Notes: generated from the sequence alone by a model not told the origin. A DNA stretch of 64,000 nt from Rhodanobacter sp. (GCA_024711345.1 JANJTA010000035.1:433549-497548); one strand, 5' to 3'; positions 10,243-22,500 are shown, counted from the stretch's first letter. Program-made: numbers and translations.

Positions 10243-10246
<4 letters not shown>
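9170..10246 (+). CDS. metH: Methionine synthase, homocysteine S-methyltransferase subunit (split MetH, N-terminal part)
   Basis: This 358-residue protein corresponds to the zinc-dependent homocysteine-binding module of cobalamin-dependent MetH. It begins with [13 protein letters not shown] and contains [10 protein letters not shown] and [13 protein letters not shown]. The zinc-binding cysteines are present as GFNCALG (Cys264) and GGCCG (Cys327, Cys328). Between FRGERF and CDLKGNN it carries a histidine-rich insert of about ten residues ([14 protein letters not shown], residues 51-64) that E. coli MetH lacks. The gene is preceded by AAGGAAG and ends in ATGA, overlapping the start of the second metH gene by four bases. 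Both halves together restore full-length MetH. A split metH is, to my knowledge, normal in Xanthomonadaceae rather than a frameshift. Confidence 0.94.
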
Positions 10247-12942
<2,696 letters not shown>

Positions 12943-12970
12943 CCGCCGCGCCCGCATGGGCGCCCTGCAG

Positions 12971-13312
12971 TCACATGGTGGTATCGCCGGTGAGGTTGTT
13001 CTTGCGATGGCGCAGGTGCACCATCAGGTTGTAGACCGAGACGAAGGCCGGGAAGAAGTTCGAGATGATGCCCACCGAATCGTTCTTGCCGATCACGAAG
13101 TACGCCAGCAGCAGGACGCTGCCGCACACCGACAGCCACCAGAACGACAGCGGCATCACCACCCGCTTCAGCTTGCGCGTGTAGTACAACTGCACGAACC
13201 AGCGGCTGGTGAACATCACCGAACCGAGCAGGCCGATGGCCTTCCACGGCGTCAGCTCGAACTGCTGCAGGGCGCGAAGAATGCCGGCCAGGTGATCGTT
13301 GATGAATTCCAT
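12971..13312 (-). CDS. Small membrane protein with lipid-A-disaccharide synthase N-terminal (LAB_N) domain
   Basis: The 113-residue protein has three predicted membrane segments and the LAB_N pattern: PWKAIGLLGSVMFTSRWFVQ, then LPLSFWWLSVCGSVLLLAY, then VGIISNFFPAFVSVYNLMVH. The tryptophan- and tyrosine-containing helices match stand-alone LAB_N proteins often found near lipid or glycan enzymes. No enzymatic residues are known for the domain and its role here is unclear; neighbours give no hint. The ATG at 13312 gives MEFINDHLAG. A TTG 15 codons upstream would add Arg/Thr-rich sequence and is less likely. Confidence 0.85.
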   Translation of the reverse strand: MEFINDHLAGILRALQQFELTPWKAIGLLGSVMFTSRWFVQLYYTRKLKRVVMPLSFWWLSVCGSVLLLAYFVIGKNDSVGIISNFFPAFVSVYNLMVHLRHRKNNLTGDTTM

Positions 13313-13398
13313 GGTGGTGCGCTTCGAGGTGAGGGCAAGAGGACGCAAGTCTAGCAATCTGCGTCACCGGCCTCGCGCGCTCCGCTGCGCGCCGGGCA

Positions 13399-13427
13399 TT
13401 GACCGACCCGGCGACTGCCCCTAGAAT
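13399..13427 (+). promoter_or_regulatory. Sigma-70 promoter of tRNA-Val
   Basis: TTGACC (13399-13404) and TAGAAT (13422-13427) are separated by 17 bases. The -10 ends 14 bases before the first tRNA base, leaving a short 5' leader as usual for tRNA genes. The tRNA-Thr promoter at 37762 has the same spacing and the same -10. Confidence 0.8.
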
Positions 13428-13441
13428 GCCGCGTTCCCGGC

Positions 13442-13516
13442 GGGCGATTAGCTCAGCGGTAGAGCACTGCCTTCACACGGCAGGTGTCGCAAGTTCGATC
13501 CTTGCATCGCCCACCA
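13442..13516 (+). tRNA. tRNA-Val (anticodon CAC)
   Basis: The cloverleaf is complete: acceptor GGGCGAT (13442-13448) pairs with ATCGCCC (13506-13512), the D arm is GCTCAGCGGTAGAGC, and the anticodon stem is CTGCC/GGCAG with loop TTCACAC. The T arm is GCAAG/CTTGC, and CCA is encoded (13514-13516). The anticodon CAC reads GUG, a heavily used valine codon in this GC-rich genome. A GC hairpin follows at 13526-13550. Confidence 0.97.
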
Positions 13517-13525
13517 CCCGATCCG

Positions 13526-13550
13526 GAAACCGGCCCCCGCGGCCGGTTTC
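13526..13550 (+). terminator. Hairpin downstream of tRNA-Val
   Basis: A ten-base-pair stem GAAACCGGCC/GGCCGGTTTC encloses the loop CCCGC, 9 bases after the tRNA CCA. The trailing tract (GTCGTTTC) is only weakly T-rich. It may act as a terminator or as a 3' processing boundary. The same hairpin recurs at 13652-13677 in the duplicated segment. Confidence 0.6.
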
Positions 13551-13596
13551 GTCGTTTCGGCGCCATCGAAGCGCAGCGTGCGTGTAGCAGCGGGCA

Positions 13597-13642
13597 CTTC
13601 ACACGGCAGGTGTCGCCAGTTCGATCCTTGCATCGCCCACCA
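13597..13642 (+). pseudogene. Partial tRNA-Val copy (3' half only)
   Basis: From 13597 the sequence repeats the tRNA-Val from its anticodon loop through the T arm, acceptor 3' strand and CCA (13640-13642). The 5' half is absent. Compared with the intact gene, A13491 is C at 13617, which breaks a T-stem pair (GCCAG against CTTGC). It cannot fold as a tRNA. The similarity continues through the following hairpin to about 13684, so roughly 87 bases are duplicated at an offset of 126. Confidence 0.9.
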
Positions 13643-13651
13643 TCCGATCCG

Positions 13652-13677
13652 GAAACCGGCCCCTCGCGGCCGGTTTC
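13652..13677 (+). terminator. Second copy of the tRNA-Val downstream hairpin
   Basis: The stem GAAACCGGCC/GGCCGGTTTC has a loop of six bases (CCTCGC) and is followed by GTCGTTTT. It is a better intrinsic terminator than the first copy because the tail carries four Ts, and may be the actual end of the tRNA transcript. Confidence 0.65.
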
Positions 13678-13752
13678 GTCGTTTTGGTGCGTAGTCAGGA
13701 ACAAGGGTGCGGCATGCCGGCGCCTGTTCGTTCGGCCGAGGGCGCCATGGGC

Positions 13753-16700
13753 TCAGCCCTGCAGGTTGTCCAGCACATGGCCGACCAGCAGCGCGAGGAA
13801 GGCTTCGCGCTCGCGCCGGTAGACCGGATCGGCCGGGCCGGCCAAGGCGGCGCGGTGCATGGCCTGGTGGCTGGCATCCAGCGCCTCGCCGAGTTCCGGC
13901 CGCTGCAGGTACTCGCCCGGATCGCAGCTGATCTGCGCCAGCCGGGCCCAGCTTGCGGGATCCGGCGGCAAGGCGACGAACTGTTCCTCCCAGCGCAGCT
14001 CGCCAGCGAGCGCGCCCAGCCCGGTTTGCGGCCAGGCGGAGCTCTGCACCGGCCGGTAATCCCGCAGCCAGCCGGACAGCGCGTCGGCCGGCATCGGTCG
14101 CGCCAGCGCGTAGCCCTGGCCGAAATCCGCGCCGAGGATCGTCGCCGCCTCGATCAGCTCCGGCGATTCCAGCCCTTCGACCACCACCTCCAGCCGCAGG
14201 TCGTGCCCGATCCGGATCAGCTGGCGGATGAAGCGCAAGGTGCCCAGCGGGTCCTGCCGCACCTGGCCGACGATGGCCTGATCGATCTTGATGCGGTCGA
14301 ACGGCCACTGGCGCAGGCGGATCAGCGAGCTGTAGCCCGCGCCGAGATCGTCTTCGACCAGACGCACACCGAGCGCCTTCAGCGACAGCATGCCCGAACC
14401 CTGCGGCACGGCGGCATGCTCGGTGCCGATCGGCGATTCGAGTATCTCGAACAGCAGCGCCTGCGCCGCGCAGCCGCTGCGCGCGATGACCGTCGACGCC
14501 ACCTCCGCATAGCGCGGGTCCTGCAGCGCGGCGGCCGGTGCGTTCACCGAGACGTCCAGCGCAAGGCCTGCGCGCAACAGCGCCTCGCGGCAGGCGACGG
14601 CCTGGCCCAAGCCCTGGCGGAACAGCGCCAGCAGGTCGTCCGCGCCCAGCGCGGGAAGGAAGCGCGCCGGCGCCAGCAGCTCGCCATCCTCGTCGCGCAA
14701 CCGGGCCAGCGCTTCCATCTCGGCGACCCGGCCGTCAGCCAGCCTGACCAGCGGCTGGTAGTGCATCTGCAGCGCGTCGGTGGCGACCATCGCGCGCCAG
14801 CGCTCGCGCACGAAGAACGGCAGCAGCTCGGTGCCCTGGCGCGGCGGCGCCAGGCGCGCCAGGGCAAGGTCCAGCACGGTCTTGATCTGCTGCAGGAAGG
14901 CCCGCTGGTCCTCGCTCTGGAAACCGCCGACGTACGGGCTGTACACGGTAAGCACGACCACTGGATTCAGCGGCGACGGGCACAGCGGAATGGCCACGTT
15001 GGAGAACACCCCGAGGCTCAGTGCGATGTCGCGCCAACCCGCCATCGCCGGATCGCTGCCGTAATGGGCGCAACGCTGAATCCGCGCCGTGCGCCAGGCG
15101 CGCCCGCTGGGCCCCTGCCCCTCCGGCTGGTCGGCGTCGACCCGGATCGGCGTCGCCTTGCCGCTGGCCAGCGCATGCAGGTACTCGGCAAAGGCCGTAC
15201 CGGCCACCGCCTCGTAGGTCAGCTGGCCCATGGCGTCCGGGCGCCCGGCCGAACAGGCGACGATTTCCTTGTGCGACACCAGGATGTCGGCCACGCCCTG
15301 GACCAGTTCCAGGTAGCCCTCGGCCGACCACGCCAGCGCATTGATCCGGGCCAGCACGGCCACCCGGCGGCGCTGCAGTTCGCGCATGCTTTCCAGCTGC
15401 CACTGCCGCTCCATGCCCAGTCGCTGCAGCAGGATCGCCAACGCGCGGCGGTCGTTCTGCCCGGTGCCGGTCAGCACCGCGGCCAGGATGTCGCGCAGCT
15501 GCTCGATCGCCTCCAGCAGCCACACTTCCTCCAGCCCGCAGGCCGCGTGGAACAGGCCGGTGCGGGTCGCCCGGGCGCGATGGCCGGCCAGGTCCAGGTC
15601 GCCCTGCAGCAGGGCGCGCAGGTGCTGCATCTGGTGCTGCCCGAACGCTTTCAGCTCCGCGGCCGGAAGCAGGTCCAGCAGCCTGGCGATGCCATCATGC
15701 GCGCGCAGCGCGGCATGAAAGCTTTCCACGATGCCGGGCAGCCGCGGCTCCCACGCCTTGCTGCAGCCGTCCAGCAACGCGGCGGCATCTTCGCCATAGG
15801 GCGTCGCGGCCTCGGGTTCGTCGGTCTGGTCCACCACCCCTTCGGGCGACACCAGCGACCACCAGCGCGAGCGATGCCGCTTGCGCGATTTCACCTGGTA
15901 CATCGCCTGGTCGGCGCGGCGCAGCAGCTGTTCGCCGGTGCCGCGGGTCTCGCTGGAGTACAGCGCAATGCCCAGGCTGGCGCCCACCGACATCACGGTG
16001 CCGTCGATGTTCATCGGAAAGCGCAGGGTCTCGCCGATGCGCTCCAGCAAGCCGTCGATGTCCTGCGCCGTGTCGAGATCCTCGAACACCAGCACGAACT
16101 CGTCGCCGCCGAGCCGGGCCACGTAGTCGCCGGCGCGAAGCATCCGCCGGAATCGCTCCGCCATCTCGGCCAGCAGGCGGTCGCCCACGGCATGGCCGTG
16201 GCGGTCGTTGATCGGCTTCAGGTCGTCCAGATCGAGCAGCCCCACCGCGACCATGCGGCCGCGACGCCTGGCGCGCTCCAGCACGATCTCCAGGTGCCGG
16301 TCCAGCGCACGGCGATTGGGCAGGCCGGTGAGGTCGTCGTGCAGGGCGAGATAGGTCTGCCGCTCCTGTTCGCGCAACAGGGCGTGCCGCTGCGCATGCT
16401 GGCGCAGCGCCAGCCCGGTGGCGTCGGCGATCTCGTCCAGCAGGCGGCACATCTCGTCGTCGAAGGCATCCGGCTCGACGGTGATTATCGCGAATACGCC
16501 GGTCGGCGTCCGCGTCGCCCCGATCGTGTCGACCGACGCGAACAATGGCCAGCAGCCCACCGCCCCGGCGTGTTCGAGCCATTCGTGGCGGAACGCGTCA
16601 CCCCGGGATGGCTCGGGCGAGCGCCTGCGGATGACCGGCGCGCCCTGCATGAAGGCCTGCGTCGGCGCCAGCACGATCGCGGCGTCGTCCTGCCGCGGCG

Positions 16701-17526
16701 GCAGCGGCAGGTCGCGCACGACGTCCGCCAGCGGCCCGACCAGCACCATCCGCTGCAGCACCGGTTCATCGTCCTCGGCGGCGAACACGTCGACCGCGGC
16801 GGCGCCGGCGATGTCGGCCAGCGCTTCGGCCAGCGTGCGGTAGACCGCCGCCGGGTCGGGCTGCTCCAGCAAGGCGCGCTGGATGGCGCGTTGCGCATCG
16901 CGATAGCGGCTCATCCGCGCGCTGCGTTCCAGCAAGCCATGATGGTCCCAGTAGCGGCTCAGTTCATCGACCAGCCGCTGCCCCCAGTCCAGCAGTTCGC
17001 CGCTCAAGCTGGGGCCGTCGTCGCGGGAGTAGGCGGCCAGTACCAGTTGGCCGGCGTCGCGCGTCCTCGATGCAGCCACGATGCAGGAGCCGAAGCCGTA
17101 CCGTCGCGCGGCCTCGCGCCACGGCTCGAACTCCGGCGCGTCGACCGGGGTCGCCCGCGCCCGTTCCTCGCGCAACACCATGCCCACCGGCCCGCGCCCG
17201 CCGGGCACGGATGCGTCCGCACTCAGGTGCAGCGCGGCCACGTAGTCCGCGGCGGTTCCCGCCGCCGCCACGACCTCGACCTCATCGCGATCCGGTTCGC
17301 GCCGCCCGATCCATACCAGCGGAAGATCCATGGTCGAGGCGAGGATGTCCGCGATCGTGGCCAGGGTGCGGCGGCGGTCGGGGTCCGGCGAAGCATGCAA
17401 CAGCGCAAGGGTTTCCGCCACGCTCCGGTAGAAGCGTTCGCGAAGCTCACCACCTGCCTGCTGCTGGCTTTCCATCCGCTGGCCGGTTTCCCCCGAACGA
17501 ACAAACGGCGCACCGATCGTCGGCAT
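13753..17526 (-). CDS. Multi-sensor c-di-GMP protein: GAF-GAF-GGDEF-globin-like-GAF-EAL
   Basis: A 1257-residue cytoplasmic protein with both c-di-GMP synthesis and breakdown modules. GAF-like domains occupy ~45-195 and ~220-380. The GGDEF domain (~390-550) has intact RLGGDEF (GGDEF at 473-477) and an inhibitory I-site RAGD exactly five residues upstream. Residues ~575-730 look like a sensor-globin helical domain (HQMQHLRALL with candidate proximal histidines 631/635), and ~745-895 resemble another GAF. The EAL domain (~905-1160) keeps EAL (938-940), the SVN asparagine, LFEILES, DDLGAGYSS and KID, so it looks catalytically competent. About 100 C-terminal residues are unassigned. No membrane segment is seen. 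The start is the ATG at 17526 or possibly the in-frame ATG at 17475. The globin and third GAF assignments are tentative. Confidence 0.85.
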   Translation of the reverse strand: MPTIGAPFVRSGETGQRMESQQQAGGELRERFYRSVAETLALLHASPDPDRRRTLATIADILASTMDLPLVWIGRREPDRDEVEVVAAAGTAADYVAALHLSADASVPGGRGPVGMVLREERARATPVDAPEFEPWREAARRYGFGSCIVAASRTRDAGQLVLAAYSRDDGPSLSGELLDWGQRLVDELSRYWDHHGLLERSARMSRYRDAQRAIQRALLEQPDPAAVYRTLAEALADIAGAAAVDVFAAEDDEPVLQRMVLVGPLADVVRDLPLPPRQDDAAIVLAPTQAFMQGAPVIRRRSPEPSRGDAFRHEWLEHAGAVGCWPLFASVDTIGATRTPTGVFAIITVEPDAFDDEMCRLLDEIADATGLALRQHAQRHALLREQERQTYLALHDDLTGLPNRRALDRHLEIVLERARRRGRMVAVGLLDLDDLKPINDRHGHAVGDRLLAEMAERFRRMLRAGDYVARLGGDEFVLVFEDLDTAQDIDGLLERIGETLRFPMNIDGTVMSVGASLGIALYSSETRGTGEQLLRRADQAMYQVKSRKRHRSRWWSLVSPEGVVDQTDEPEAATPYGEDAAALLDGCSKAWEPRLPGIVESFHAALRAHDGIARLLDLLPAAELKAFGQHQMQHLRALLQGDLDLAGHRARATRTGLFHAACGLEEVWLLEAIEQLRDILAAVLTGTGQNDRRALAILLQRLGMERQWQLESMRELQRRRVAVLARINALAWSAEGYLELVQGVADILVSHKEIVACSAGRPDAMGQLTYEAVAGTAFAEYLHALASGKATPIRVDADQPEGQGPSGRAWRTARIQRCAHYGSDPAMAGWRDIALSLGVFSNVAIPLCPSPLNPVVVLTVYSPYVGGFQSEDQRAFLQQIKTVLDLALARLAPPRQGTELLPFFVRERWRAMVATDALQMHYQPLVRLADGRVAEMEALARLRDEDGELLAPARFLPALGADDLLALFRQGLGQAVACREALLRAGLALDVSVNAPAAALQDPRYAEVASTVIARSGCAAQALLFEILESPIGTEHAAVPQGSGMLSLKALGVRLVEDDLGAGYSSLIRLRQWPFDRIKIDQAIVGQVRQDPLGTLRFIRQLIRIGHDLRLEVVVEGLESPELIEAATILGADFGQGYALARPMPADALSGWLRDYRPVQSSAWPQTGLGALAGELRWEEQFVALPPDPASWARLAQISCDPGEYLQRPELGEALDASHQAMHRAALAGPADPVYRREREAFLALLVGHVLDNLQG

Positions 17527-17599
17527 ACTTCATCACGCGGCTGCGCATTAATCCACTGCGCCGTGACGGCGGCGCCGGGCAGGTTCGGCGCGAGCCGGC

Positions 17600-18865
17600 T
17601 CAGCTCTCGGCGCAGGCCCGGGCGCGGCGCTGCATCAGCTCGCGCTCGCGCCGGTTCATGGCCAGCGCGGCGGCCCGCTCGAACTCCCGCTGCGCCTCCG
17701 CGAGGCGGCCCAGGCGGACCAGCAGGTCACCACGCACCGCCGGCAGCAGGTGGTAGCGCTTGAGGCTCGGTTCGCCGACCAGGCCATCGACCAGGGCCAG
17801 TCCTGCCGCCGCGCCGTCCGCCATGCCCACGGCCACCGCGCGGTTGAGTTCGACCACCGGCGAGGGCGCCACCGTGGCCAGCGTGGCGTACAGCGCCGCG
17901 ATGCCCGGCCAATCGGTGTCCCCGCTGCTCAGCGCACGCGCATGGCAGGCCGCGATCGCCGCCTGCAGCGCATACGGGCCCAGCGCACCGCCGAGCTTTC
18001 CGGCCCGCTCCAGCGCGGCCAGGCCGCGGCGGATCAGCAGCCGGTCCCACAACGCCCGATCCTGCTCCAGCAGCAGGATCGGCTCGCCGTGCGCGTCCAC
18101 CCGTGCGCGCGAGCGCGAGGCCTGCAGCTCCATCAGCGCCACCAGGCCGTGCACCTCGCTCTCGCGCGGCATCAGCCCGGCCAGCACGCGGCCCAGCCGC
18201 AGCGCGTCCTCGCACAGCCCGGGGCGCATCCAGTCGTCGCCGGCGGTGGCCGCATAGCCCTCGTTGAAGATCAGGTAGATCACGCCGAGCACCGAGGAAA
18301 GGCGCCCGGCGATCTCCTCGCCGCGCGGCACCTCGTACGCCACCTCGGCCTTGGCCAGGCTGCGCTTGGCGCGCACGATGCGCTGCGCGATGGTCGGCTC
18401 GGGCAGCAGGAAGGCGCGCGCGATTTCCTCCGTGGTCAGGCCGCCAAGCAGGCGCAGGGTCAGCGCCACGCGCGCCTCCATCGACAGCACCGGATGGCAG
18501 GCGGTGAAGATCAGCCGCAGCAGGTCGTCGCCGAACGGATCGTCCAGCGCCGCCTCGTGCGCCGACCTCGCCGATGCCTGCTCGTGTTCCAGCTCGTGCA
18601 TCAATTGCTCGTGCTTGCGTTCGAGCAGCTTGCTGCGGCGCAAGCGGTCGATCGCGCGATGCTTCGCGGTAGTCATCAGCCAGGCGCCGGGGTTGTCCGG
18701 CACGCCGCTCTGCGGCCACTGTTCCAGCGCCACCACCAGCGCATCCTGCGCCAGTTCCTCGGCCAGCCCGACGTCGCGCAGCATGCGGGTCAGGCCGGCG
18801 ATCAGGCGGGCCGACTCGATCCGCCAGACGGCGTCGATGGTGCGATGGGTCTCGGTCACGCTCAT
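17600..18865 (-). CDS. ECF RNA polymerase sigma factor with C-terminal TPR-like extension (ECF42-like)
   Basis: The 421-residue protein begins with a sigma-70 region 2 (LIAGLTRMLRDVGLAEELAQ, AWLMTTAKHRAIDRLRRSKL) and region 4 (LRLLGGLTTEEIARAFLLPE). About 200 further residues (IYLIFNEGYAA onward) form helical TPR-like repeats. This long form is typical of the ECF42 group, which lacks an anti-sigma factor and is genetically linked to small DGPF/YciI proteins. Such a gene is 88 bases upstream on the same strand. The extension probably controls activity in place of an anti-sigma factor. The start at 18865 gives MSVTETHRTIDAV; an ATG six codons earlier (18883) has a closer G-rich ribosome site and is a real alternative. 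Confidence 0.88.
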   Translation of the reverse strand: MSVTETHRTIDAVWRIESARLIAGLTRMLRDVGLAEELAQDALVVALEQWPQSGVPDNPGAWLMTTAKHRAIDRLRRSKLLERKHEQLMHELEHEQASARSAHEAALDDPFGDDLLRLIFTACHPVLSMEARVALTLRLLGGLTTEEIARAFLLPEPTIAQRIVRAKRSLAKAEVAYEVPRGEEIAGRLSSVLGVIYLIFNEGYAATAGDDWMRPGLCEDALRLGRVLAGLMPRESEVHGLVALMELQASRSRARVDAHGEPILLLEQDRALWDRLLIRRGLAALERAGKLGGALGPYALQAAIAACHARALSSGDTDWPGIAALYATLATVAPSPVVELNRAVAVGMADGAAAGLALVDGLVGEPSLKRYHLLPAVRGDLLVRLGRLAEAQREFERAAALAMNRRERELMQRRARACAES

Positions 18866-18953
18866 GGCGACCGATGACAGCATCCCCACCGCGCCGGCGC
18901 AAGGCCGGAAGTCACGGCCCGCCGGCGTCACCCAGGCCGGCGCGCTGCGCGGT

Positions 18954-19373
18954 TCACGATTTCGCCGCGAGCTGCGCGCGCAGCCGTTCTTCCTGCTCGC
19001 GCAGCTCGGGCGTGAACTCGGCGCCGAAATCCTCGGCCTCGAACACCTGGCGAATCTCCAGCTCGGCATCGTCGTCGAACGGCGCGCGCTTGAGCCATTC
19101 GACCGCCTCGGCCATCGACTTCACCTGCCACAGCCAGAAGCCGGCGACCAGTTCCTTCGTCTCCGCGAATGGCCCCTCGGTCACCGTGCGCGCGCGGCCG
19201 GAGAACTTCACCCGCACGCCCTTCGAGCTGGGCTGCAGGCCCTCCCCCGCCAGCATGACGCCGGCCTTCACCAGCTCCTCGTTGTAGCGACCCATCGCCG
19301 CCAGCAACTGCTCGCTGGGCATGACCCCGGCTTCCGAATCCCGGTTCGCCTTGACTATCACCATGCATCGCAT
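18954..19373 (-). CDS. YciI/DGPF-family protein, partner of the ECF sigma factor
   Basis: The 139-residue protein is a YCII-type ferredoxin-like domain. It begins MRCMVIVKANRDSEAG and has the family hallmark EGPFAETKELVAGFWLWQV, with E66-G67-P68-F69 replacing the more usual DGPF. The C-terminal 25 residues are charged and helical. Proteins of this kind are co-located with ECF42 sigma factors and are thought to be their targets or effectors; the biochemical role is unknown. The start is firm: AGGAGG lies 7-8 bases upstream of the ATG at 19373. The gene precedes the sigma factor, is divergent from recC, and shares a 145-base intergenic region with it. Confidence 0.9.
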   Translation of the reverse strand: MRCMVIVKANRDSEAGVMPSEQLLAAMGRYNEELVKAGVMLAGEGLQPSSKGVRVKFSGRARTVTEGPFAETKELVAGFWLWQVKSMAEAVEWLKRAPFDDDAELEIRQVFEAEDFGAEFTPELREQEERLRAQLAAKS

Positions 19374-19518
19374 CGTCGTGCCTCCTCTGGATGGACGAAA
19401 GCCAGGCAGCCCCGGCTCTATGCGAATGACGAATGACGGACCGGCGGATCGACAGGTCGCAAACGATGAGTCACGGCTCGGTATGCTGTGCGGGTTGCGT
19501 CGAGCAGGACAGGAACGG

Positions 19519-22500
19519 ATGAGGGACAACCCAGGCGGACTGATCGTCCACCGCGGCAGCCGCACCGAACGGCTGGCCGACGCGCTGGCGCTGCAGCTCG
19601 AAGCGCAGCGCCCGGCCAATCCGCTGGCCGCGCAGACCGTGGTGGTGGCGCACCCGGGGCTGCAGCGCTGGCTGCTCGGCCACCTGGCGCAGCGCCATGG
19701 GCCGCACGGCGGGCACGGCATCGCCGCCAACCTCGAGATGATCCTGCCGTGGCAATGGTTCGAGCGTACGGCCCGCCGCGTGCTGGGCGACGAGGCGCTG
19801 ATCGGCGGCGCGTACCGGCACGAGCTGCTGCGCTGGCGCCTGCTGGCGGCCCTGCCCACGCTGCCGGCGCCGGAAGTAGCGAGCTACCTGGCTGGCGACG
19901 GCGCCGCACGCCGCGGCTTCCAGCTCGCCGAGCACCTGGCCGGGCTGTACACCCAGTACCTGATCTACCGGCCCGACTGGATCCTCGACTGGGAACAGCA
20001 CCCTGCGCGGCACGCCGGCGACTGGCAGGCCGCGCTGTGGCAGCGGCTGCGCGCCGCCATCCCGCGGCCGCACCGCGCACAGCGCAGCGCCGTTCTGCTC
20101 GACGCACTGCGTGCCGGCAACGACCTGGCCAACGATCCGCCGCTGCACGTGTTCGGCGTCAGCCACCTGCCGCCGGACGTGCTGGCCGCGCTGCAGGCCA
20201 CCGCGCTGCACACGCCGGTGCACCTGTACTTCCCCGACCCCTGCCGCGAACACTGGGTCTACCTGCGCAAGCAACGTTTCCTGCTCGCCCACGCGGACGA
20301 CCCGGAGGCGCTGTACTACGAGGTCGGCCACCCGCTGCTGGTCGCGCTCGGCCGCATCGCGCAGGATTTCTGCCTGACCCTGGACGAATGCGACGCCATC
20401 GAGGAGCGCGACCCGCTCGACGAGGCCGAGCCGCTGGACGACGCCACCGCGCTGCTCGCCCGGCTGCAGTCGAGCATCCGCTGCTTGCAGCCGGAGCTGG
20501 TCGGCGCGCCGATCCGCGCGCAACAGGCGGACGGCGCCGCGCTGGCGGACATCCTGCCCGCGCTGCGCCATGACCCCAGTCTGCGCGTGCACGCCTGCCA
20601 CACCCGCCTGCGCGAGCTGGAAGTGCTGAAGGACGCCCTGCTGCGCTGCCTCGCCGACGACCCCAGCCTGCAGCACCGCGACATCGTGGTGATGGCGCCG
20701 GATATCGGCGCGTACGCACCCTACCTGGCGGCGGTGTTCGGCGAGCCGGCGCAATACCGTCGCGATGCCCTGCACATCCCCTGGCACCTGGCCGACGTCG
20801 GGCTGGCGCACGCGCACCCGCTGATGCACGCGTTCGCGCAATGGCTGGAGCTGGCCGAGAGCCGCTTCACGGTCAGCGAGGTGCTGGATTTCCTCGACGT
20901 GCCGGCGGTGGCGCGGCGCTTCGCGATCGACGCCGGGGGCCGCGACACCCTGGAACGCTGGCTGCGCCGCGCGCGCGTGGCCTGGGGGCTGGACGCGGCA
21001 ATGAAGGCGGAGGCCGGCGCGGCGGCAGTCGACGCGAACTCGTGGCAGTTCGGCCTCGACCGCATGTACGCCGGGCTGGTTGCCGGCCAGGATGCCGGCG
21101 ACGGCCTGCTCGACGGCATCCTGCCGCTGCCGGGCGTCACCGGCGGCGCGGCGGAAGCCCTGGGCCAGCTCGACCGCCTGCTCGGCGAACTGCGCCAGGC
21201 GCGCCACGCCTTCGCCGGCGCGCGTCCGCTGGCCGCGTGGAGCGCCTGGCTGCTGGAGCGGCTCGATGCCTTGTTCCTCGCCGATCCGCGCGACGCCGCC
21301 GAACAGCACGCGCTCGACGCCCTGCGCCGGCTCGCCGCCGGCCTCGCCGGCCAGGCCGCCGAAGCCGGCCTCGACGCGCCACAGCCGTGGAGCGTGGTGC
21401 GCGAGGCACTGCGCGGCGCGCTCGACGCGGTGCCGGAGCGCCAGGGTTTTCTGCTTGGCGGGGTGACCTTCTGCGGACTGGTGCCGCAGCGCTCGATTCC
21501 GTTCCGCGTGGTCTGCCTGCTCGGCATGAACGAAGGCGAGTTCCCGCGCCCCGGCCACGACGCCGGCCTCAACCGCATCCTCGCCCAGCCGCGGCGCGGC
21601 GACCGCGACACGCGCAACGAGGACCGCTACCTGTTCCTGGAAGCGCTGATGTCGGCGCGCGACGCGCTGCACGTGAGCTACGTCGGCGAGGGCGTGCGCG
21701 ACGGCAAGCCGCGCAACCCGGCCGCGCCGCTGGCCGAGCTGTTGCAGTTCCTCGACGAACAGCACGGCCTCGCCGGCGACGAAACCGCCGAGCGGCCGTG
21801 GCGCGTGCGCCACCCGCTGCAGCCGTTCGACGCGCGCTACTACGAACGTGACGCGCACGGCCGGCCCCGCCACGATCCGCGGCTGTTCTCGTACGAGCCG
21901 GCCTTTCTCGCCGCCGCATCGTCCGGCGCCAACGCCCCGCCTTTCCTCGACGCGGCGACCGCCACGCCGCCCAGCGCGGCCGGCGAGCTTGCCCTCGGTG
22001 CGCTGCAGCGCTTCTGGCGCGACCCCGCGCGCGACGCCCTGCTGCGCGGCCAGGGCATCAGCCTGCAGGCGCTGGACGACCACGGCTGGCCGGATCGCGA
22101 GCCGCTGGAAACGCCGCTGGAAAAAATCGAGCGGGTCGACCAGCGCCTGCTGTTCGACGCGCTCGCCGCCGGCTGCACCGAACTGCCCGCCGAACCGCCG
22201 GCATGGCTCGCCCGCTCCGGCATGCTCGCCGGCGGGGCGATCGGCGAGCGGACCTGGGCGCAACTGCGCGACTCGCTGCGCCCGCTGCTGGCGCTGGCGC
22301 GGCCGCTGTTCGCCGGTGGCGGTGCGCAAGCACACGCGCAGGCCATCGACCTCGACCTCGGCGATGGCCTGCGCCTGACCGGCGCGGTCGATCGCGTGTT
22401 CCGCGGCGCCGATGGCGGGTTGCTGTGGTTCGACGCCCGCCCGGGGCGCGCCGCCAACCTGCGCGACCTGCTGGGCTTCTACCTCGACTGGGCCTGTCTG

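Noticed and set aside
12948..12963. GCGCCC-GCAT-GGGCGC hairpin between metH and the LAB_N gene as terminator
   Set aside because: Only six base pairs and no T-run on either side; too weak to call.
13684..17763. A 1359-codon plus-strand frame antisense to the GGDEF/EAL gene
   Set aside because: Low-complexity composition, no motif, and the opposite strand carries intact GGDEF and EAL sites.
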